37,255 nt of DNA, taken from assembly GCA_027858835.1 (NCBI GenBank), contig JAQIBY010000050.1, positions 1-37,255 on the forward strand, written 5' to 3'. The notes below the pieces were generated by a model. The model searched no databases and had not been told where the DNA came from. It was given only the letters and a program-made list of their open reading frames with translations. This document shows, one piece after another, positions 29,263 through 37,255 of the stretch (the first letter of the stretch is position 1; every line of letters starts with the position of its first letter). The translations under genes and the position numbers were made by a program. Origin of the DNA: Bacteroidales bacterium. Lineage in GTDB: Bacteria > Bacteroidota > Bacteroidia > Bacteroidales > ML635J-15.

Positions 29263-29855
29263 ACCCTTTGCATGTCTTTTTTCCAGGCAAAAAATCCGAA
29301 AACAGCCATAATTGTCAAAAAGGCAAAGAGTGCAGCAGTCGGATACAATCCTTTGTAAATATATAAACCGACAGAAACGAGATCCACCACAATCCAAAAC
29401 AACCAATTTTCAAGGATTTTCCGGGCAAGCATCCATGTTGCAACAAAACTTAATGCCGTTGTAAATGCATCTCCGAGCGGTACGGTGCTATCTGTCAGGT
29501 GTTTCAAAATCAAATAGATGACAACAAACAATATCAGACTAATAAGCATACTCAAAAGCAAAGGTTTTTTCTTCAGTCTTGTTACCGGAATATCTTTTTT
29601 TGAGGTGCTTTCAGCTTGTTTCTTTTTCCCGAACATCCAAAAAAGCCAGCCATAAATACTGATAACGAAGTAATACACTTGCAAAGACATATCTGCATAA
29701 AATCCGGAATCAAAATACACCCAGATATACATGCTTACCATCACCAAGCTTACTAGCCAATACAAAGGTTTTTGATGAATTTGTAAAAATATACCAATCA
29801 CTCCGAGCAAAGCAGCCGTCAGCTCAAACCAGTTCTGCACAATCCAATCCCACAT
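29259..29855 (-). CDS. pnuC: Nicotinamide riboside/mononucleotide transporter PnuC
   Basis: WLVSLVMVSMYIWVYFDSGFYADMSLQVYYFVISIYGWLFW; ILENWLFWIVVDLVSVGLYIYKGLYPTAALFAFLT. Confidence 0.93.
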   Translation of the reverse strand: MWDWIVQNWFELTAALLGVIGIFLQIHQKPLYWLVSLVMVSMYIWVYFDSGFYADMSLQVYYFVISIYGWLFWMFGKKKQAESTSKKDIPVTRLKKKPLLLSMLISLILFVVIYLILKHLTDSTVPLGDAFTTALSFVATWMLARKILENWLFWIVVDLVSVGLYIYKGLYPTAALFAFLTIMAVFGFFAWKKDMQRV

Positions 29856-29859
29856 GAAT

Positions 29860-31461
29860 TTACTCTATTTTTTTCAGCAAGCGCTGATATTCTGCATCGT
29901 CTTTTAAAATCTCAATTGCTTTTTGCACGCTTTCATTCATGGCATTATTCACCTGATAAAATTCATTTGTTTCCCAGAGATCTGAGGCAATCAAGGATTT
30001 TAAATGGGTTTTTAAACGCCTTACCTGATAATCGGTCGGAGCTTCCTCCGGAATTTCAATTCCTTCTTCAATTGCACTTTGTTCCAAAGCATCGAGCAAA
30101 TCGTCGGTGACTTCAAACTGGGTATTGAAACGGTCAAAATCCGGATATTTTTCAGCGAATTCATCGCGATTTTCATCAATATATTTAATTGCGAAATTAA
30201 AAATCAAGCGTTTACGCATCAATTTACTGTGATAATCAGAGACGGCAAGCGTGTCAAGCGGGATAAATACATCCGGCATAATTCCTCCGCCGCCAAACAC
30301 TTTACGCTTGTTTCTAAGCGTAGTGTGCATTAATGAATCAGCAAATTGTATGCTATCACGATTCGTAAACTCACCATGTTCATAACGAGTCAATAAATCA
30401 GTTGCATAATCCTCCACTCCATCTTCATATGATTTTTGAATACAGCGTCCGGCAGGCGTATAATAGCGGGCAACAGTTAAACGAATCATGCTTTCATCAG
30501 GAAGCGGGAAAGGTCGCTGTACCAATCCTTTTCCAAAAGTACGCCGTCCGACAATAACTCCTCTGTCCCAATCTTGAATCGCACCTGAAACAATTTCACT
30601 AGCTGAAGCAGAACCTTCATCAACCAAAACAACCACTTTCGCATCCTCAAAATGTCCATTACTGCTTGCACGATATTCTCGTTTGGGATTATTTACACCT
30701 TCAGTATAAACAACCATCTCATTTTCAGCGAGAAACTGATCAGCCAACCATATGGCTTTATCCATATATCCGCCACCGTTGCTACTTAAATCCAAAATGA
30801 TTTTCGAAATATTTTTAGATTCAAATTCTTCAAAAACCTCATCCAGTTCTTCGTCTGTAGTTTTCGCAAAGCGATTCAGCTTTACATATCCGATTTCATC
30901 ATCAATAATATAACCTGCGTTTACTGAAAAAATCGGAATTTTATCACGCTCGATACTGAAATCAAGTAATTCATCTTCTCCCCTTCGCACGATTTCAACT
31001 TCAACAATGCTGCCTTTTTCTCCGCGGAGTAATTTCAACACATCAGAATTTTCCAAACCAACACCGGCAACATTTTCACCGTCAACAGTTATAATCCGAT
31101 CGCCTGCCATTATTCCAAGCTTTTCCGATGGACCGGTTGGGATGGTTGCAACCACCATTAAAGTATCTTCAAGAATATTAAACTGAATTCCTATGCCTTC
31201 AAATGCTCCATCGAGCGGTTCATTCATCCGTTTTACTTCATCTTTGCTAATGTAAATTGAGTGTGGATCAAGCTCTTGTAACATTGCCACAATCGCCTCT
31301 TCAACAAGACTTTCTTGATTAACCGTATCAACATATAATGAATTTACAAGCGTTAAAACCCGACCGAATTTATGCAATTGCTCGGAATAACTTTGAGCGA
31401 ATACCTGCAAACTCAACAAAACACCAATAAATGGAATGACTAAATACTTAATTTGTTTCAT
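29860..31461 (-). CDS. S41 family peptidase (C-terminal processing protease) with PDZ domain
   Basis: Signal peptide; PDZ region (GIMAGDRIITVDGENV); catalytic region VLVDEGSASASEIVSGAIQDWDRGVIVGRRTFGKGLVQ. Confidence 0.95.
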   Translation of the reverse strand: MKQIKYLVIPFIGVLLSLQVFAQSYSEQLHKFGRVLTLVNSLYVDTVNQESLVEEAIVAMLQELDPHSIYISKDEVKRMNEPLDGAFEGIGIQFNILEDTLMVVATIPTGPSEKLGIMAGDRIITVDGENVAGVGLENSDVLKLLRGEKGSIVEVEIVRRGEDELLDFSIERDKIPIFSVNAGYIIDDEIGYVKLNRFAKTTDEELDEVFEEFESKNISKIILDLSSNGGGYMDKAIWLADQFLAENEMVVYTEGVNNPKREYRASSNGHFEDAKVVVLVDEGSASASEIVSGAIQDWDRGVIVGRRTFGKGLVQRPFPLPDESMIRLTVARYYTPAGRCIQKSYEDGVEDYATDLLTRYEHGEFTNRDSIQFADSLMHTTLRNKRKVFGGGGIMPDVFIPLDTLAVSDYHSKLMRKRLIFNFAIKYIDENRDEFAEKYPDFDRFNTQFEVTDDLLDALEQSAIEEGIEIPEEAPTDYQVRRLKTHLKSLIASDLWETNEFYQVNNAMNESVQKAIEILKDDAEYQRLLKKIE

Positions 31462-31576
31462 AATTTAAGAATTTCCCGTAAAGATATCAAAAGCTGTGCT
31501 AAACTCATTAAAATTAAAGGGATTTTAACATAATTGTGAGATTACACTTTATTTCATCGCATGTTTTTAAGATCAG

Positions 31577-31608
31577 TTTGCAAATTAAAAACCATTTTCG
31601 TATCTTTC
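31577..31608 (+). promoter_or_regulatory. Candidate Bacteroidota-type promoter upstream of the PAP2-like gene
   Basis: TTTG (31577-31580), 20 nt, TATCTTTC (31601-31608). Confidence 0.4.
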
Positions 31609-31624
31609 AGAAAATCATCCGGAC

Positions 31625-32602
31625 ATGTTTTCAACCGCATTAAATCATTTTTTACAAAGCATTAATAATGAGGTGCTTCACACGATAAGTGAGTTGATGA
31701 AAATTCTCAATCAGGATTTATTCTTTTTCGTGATTTTCTTTGCATTTATTTTTGGGATTGATTTTAAACGTGGTTTTTTAATGATACATGCATTCTTCTG
31801 GACAATAGTTATTAACCAACTCCTGAAATCATGGATTAATCTACCGCGACCGGTTGACATTGATGCAAATTTGCGGATTTTAGGGGAAAACATCAACCAA
31901 ATAAAAGCTCCTTCAAAGCCAAGCAACACACCCGTTAATCTCAATGCAGAAAGCATTGAATACGCCAGAAATAATTATCTAATTTCCGGTGGTTTTCCGT
32001 CTGCAATCATGGCAAAAGCAAGCATTTTCTGGCTTAGCATTTGGCATTTTTACAAACAAAATTGGTTATTACTATCTGCAGCAGTCATATTAGTATTTTC
32101 TGCGATTACAGCATTGTATTTTGGAGAGAATTTCGGAATTGATATCATTGCCGGAGTAGTTCTGGGGATTTTGATTTATCTTTTTGTTTTCCAATTTCTG
32201 TATAAAGCGCCAAGACTAAGCGAGTTTTCTCAAAAACCTATGCATGGCTTTATCCATCCATGGAAAGCATTCGGACGAATAATATACTTTTTTGTCATAC
32301 CCTCATTATTGCTCTTAATTCCGCAAATTGAACTAAACATTATTGCCAAATTCATTGGTTTAAATCTGGCATATTACCTTATTGGCATCAAACGTTGGCC
32401 AAAAAATGACGGAACAACTTTTCAGCGTATGTTGCGTGTACTTTTGGCTATTTTTGTTTTTGGGATGATTAATCTGATTACGGCACAGTTCACCGTTGTT
32501 GATTATTCCATAAAATATTTCATGACAAATTTATTTGAGATGTATTTGTCAATTCATTTTAGCGTTTGGCTTTGTCGTCGCAGCGGATTATACAAAAAAT
32601 AG
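31625..32602 (+). CDS. PAP2-superfamily membrane protein with degenerate active site
   Basis: C1-like KSWINLPRP retained; C2 position FPSAIMAKA instead of PSGH; C3 position TALYFGENFGIDIIAG instead of SRxxxxxHxxxD; multiple TM helices. Confidence 0.78.
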   Translation: MFSTALNHFLQSINNEVLHTISELMKILNQDLFFFVIFFAFIFGIDFKRGFLMIHAFFWTIVINQLLKSWINLPRPVDIDANLRILGENINQIKAPSKPSNTPVNLNAESIEYARNNYLISGGFPSAIMAKASIFWLSIWHFYKQNWLLLSAAVILVFSAITALYFGENFGIDIIAGVVLGILIYLFVFQFLYKAPRLSEFSQKPMHGFIHPWKAFGRIIYFFVIPSLLLLIPQIELNIIAKFIGLNLAYYLIGIKRWPKNDGTTFQRMLRVLLAIFVFGMINLITAQFTVVDYSIKYFMTNLFEMYLSIHFSVWLCRRSGLYKK

Positions 32603-32668
32603 TTATCAAAACGATTTTACGTAACCCAAAAGGGATATATGTCCGTATCATTATAAAAACATATAATT

Positions 32669-34092
32669 ATGATGAAAATTAGGGAATCCGCAGTTGCCGG
32701 TAGTTTTTACGCTGATGATAAAAATGAATTATTTCAGGAAATTTCCGGCTATTTAAAAAACAGCCGGGCTGAAAACGGAAATTTAGATACTCGCATGCTG
32801 ATTTGTCCACATGCCGGATACATCTTTTCCGGACAAATTGCCGCAGATGCCATTTCTCATTTGAGCAAAAATAAGACAAAACGGATTTTTATTCTTGCAG
32901 CTGCACATCACTTCGGATTTCGTGGAATTTCTGTAAATCAGCAATCATACGAAACTCCGCTGGGGCTCGTAAAAAACGATACAGAAATAAGTGAAGCACT
33001 GTTAGGCGAGAAATTCATAGATTATTATCCAGAGGCGCATACACACGAACATTGCATTGAGGTTGAGCTGCCAATTTTGCAAGTGCATTTACAGAATTTC
33101 ACCTTGATTCCGATTTTATTCGGAGCCTGTTCAGAGAATGACATTGATTTACTTGCTAAACGATTAGAAAAATATGCCGAAAATCCGGAAAATGCATTTA
33201 TTGTTTCCACGGACTTTTCTCATTACCCCAATAATGAAGATGCATCCAAGATAGACAAACTTACTGCTGATGCAATAGTAAGCGGTGACTCGGAACAATT
33301 AAAACAATGCCTGTGGGATCATGATCAACGAAATATCAATGAGTTACACACAGCATTATGCGGTGAAAAAGCCGTACTCTGTGCCATGAAAATTGCAAAA
33401 CAAGCAAATTTGAATTGGGAAATTATTTCATATGCCAATTCCGGAGACAGTTTTCAGGGAAACTCAAAATCCGTGGTCGGATATTATGCGATTCGGGCAG
33501 GAAAAACAATTAATAACGAATTTCAATTATCAAAAAATGAAAAACAAAAATTGCTCAATTATGCCCGAGCAGTGATTCGTCATAAACTAGCACCCGAGAA
33601 GCACGATTTACCCACACGTGAACATTTGCCCAATGCATTGTTTGAAGCAGGTGGCGCATTTGTCACACTGCACAAAGGGGAAAAACTCAGAGGATGCATC
33701 GGAAGGTTTTCGGATGAGAATCCGCTAATAGAAAATGTGCATAAAATGGCAATTTCAGCGGCTTTTCAAGACCCGAGATTTGAACCGCTTCAAAAATCGG
33801 AATTGGATGAAATTAGCATTGAAATTTCTGTATTAACGCCATTGCAACGCATTGAAGGACCGAACGATTTTGTCTTAGGGAAACACGGTATATACATTAT
33901 AAAACGGGATGAAAATGGCAACATCACGAACAGCGGCACATTTTTACCTCAGGTTGCGCAATCTCAAAATTGGACAAAAGCTGAGTTTTTAGGATTTTGC
34001 GCTCGCGACAAGGCCGGAATCGGTTGGGACGGATGGAAAGATGCAGAATTATATCGTTACAACGCCTTGATTTTTAGCGAAAAGGAGATTTT

Positions 34093-34096
<4 letters not shown>
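32669..34096 (+). CDS. AmmeMemoRadiSam system protein B (MEMO1-like) fused to protein A (AMMECR1-like)
   Basis: MEMO1-like ICPHAGYIFSGQIAADAI, HTHEHCIEVELPIL, STDFSHYPN, ALCGEKAV; AMMECR1-like GAFVTLHKGEKLRGCIGRF, FLPQVA, GWDGWKDAELYRY. Confidence 0.93.

Positions 34097-37255
<3,159 letters not shown>

Noticed and set aside
29263-29406. 48-aa N-terminal extension of the NadR-like ORF
   Set aside because: It lies within pnuC in another frame and is Cys/Phe-rich; the internal ATG at 29262 fits the family N-terminus and the coupling overlap.

Overview
The window is chromosomal DNA from a Bacteroidota-type bacterium. Supporting evidence: a short primary sigma factor, Bacteroidota-style TTG/TTTG-N19-TAnnTTTG promoters, a T9SS C-terminal sorting domain, and Rho with a long charged N-terminal insertion. 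It is densely coding, mostly housekeeping and metabolism: ZIP transporter, OsmC, PLP aminotransferase, TypA/BipA, flavodiiron protein, TIGR01212 radical SAM, TatD, TcdA, M6 protease, two sensor kinases, HAD hydrolase, DEAD-box helicase, Rpe, RpoD, Rho, S41 protease, PnuC plus NadR-like kinase, and LigA. Points most worth a second look: (1) a translationally coupled AmmeMemoRadiSam pair, a MEMO1-AMMECR1 fusion followed by its radical SAM partner, preceded by a PAP2-fold protein that has lost its catalytic histidines; (2) a 944-bp non-coding island (27815-28758) with three perfect copies of GGATCAAGCAAAAAA in inverted arrangement, bracketed by ~38-bp imperfect direct repeats; (3) a TatD-family gene split by an apparent single-base frameshift at a 5-A run; (4) an HxxxD acyltransferase overlapping a zinc-ribbon membrane protein. 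No CRISPR array, rRNA, tRNA or intact transposase was recognised. All family calls are by eye from the translated sequences; no database search was run.
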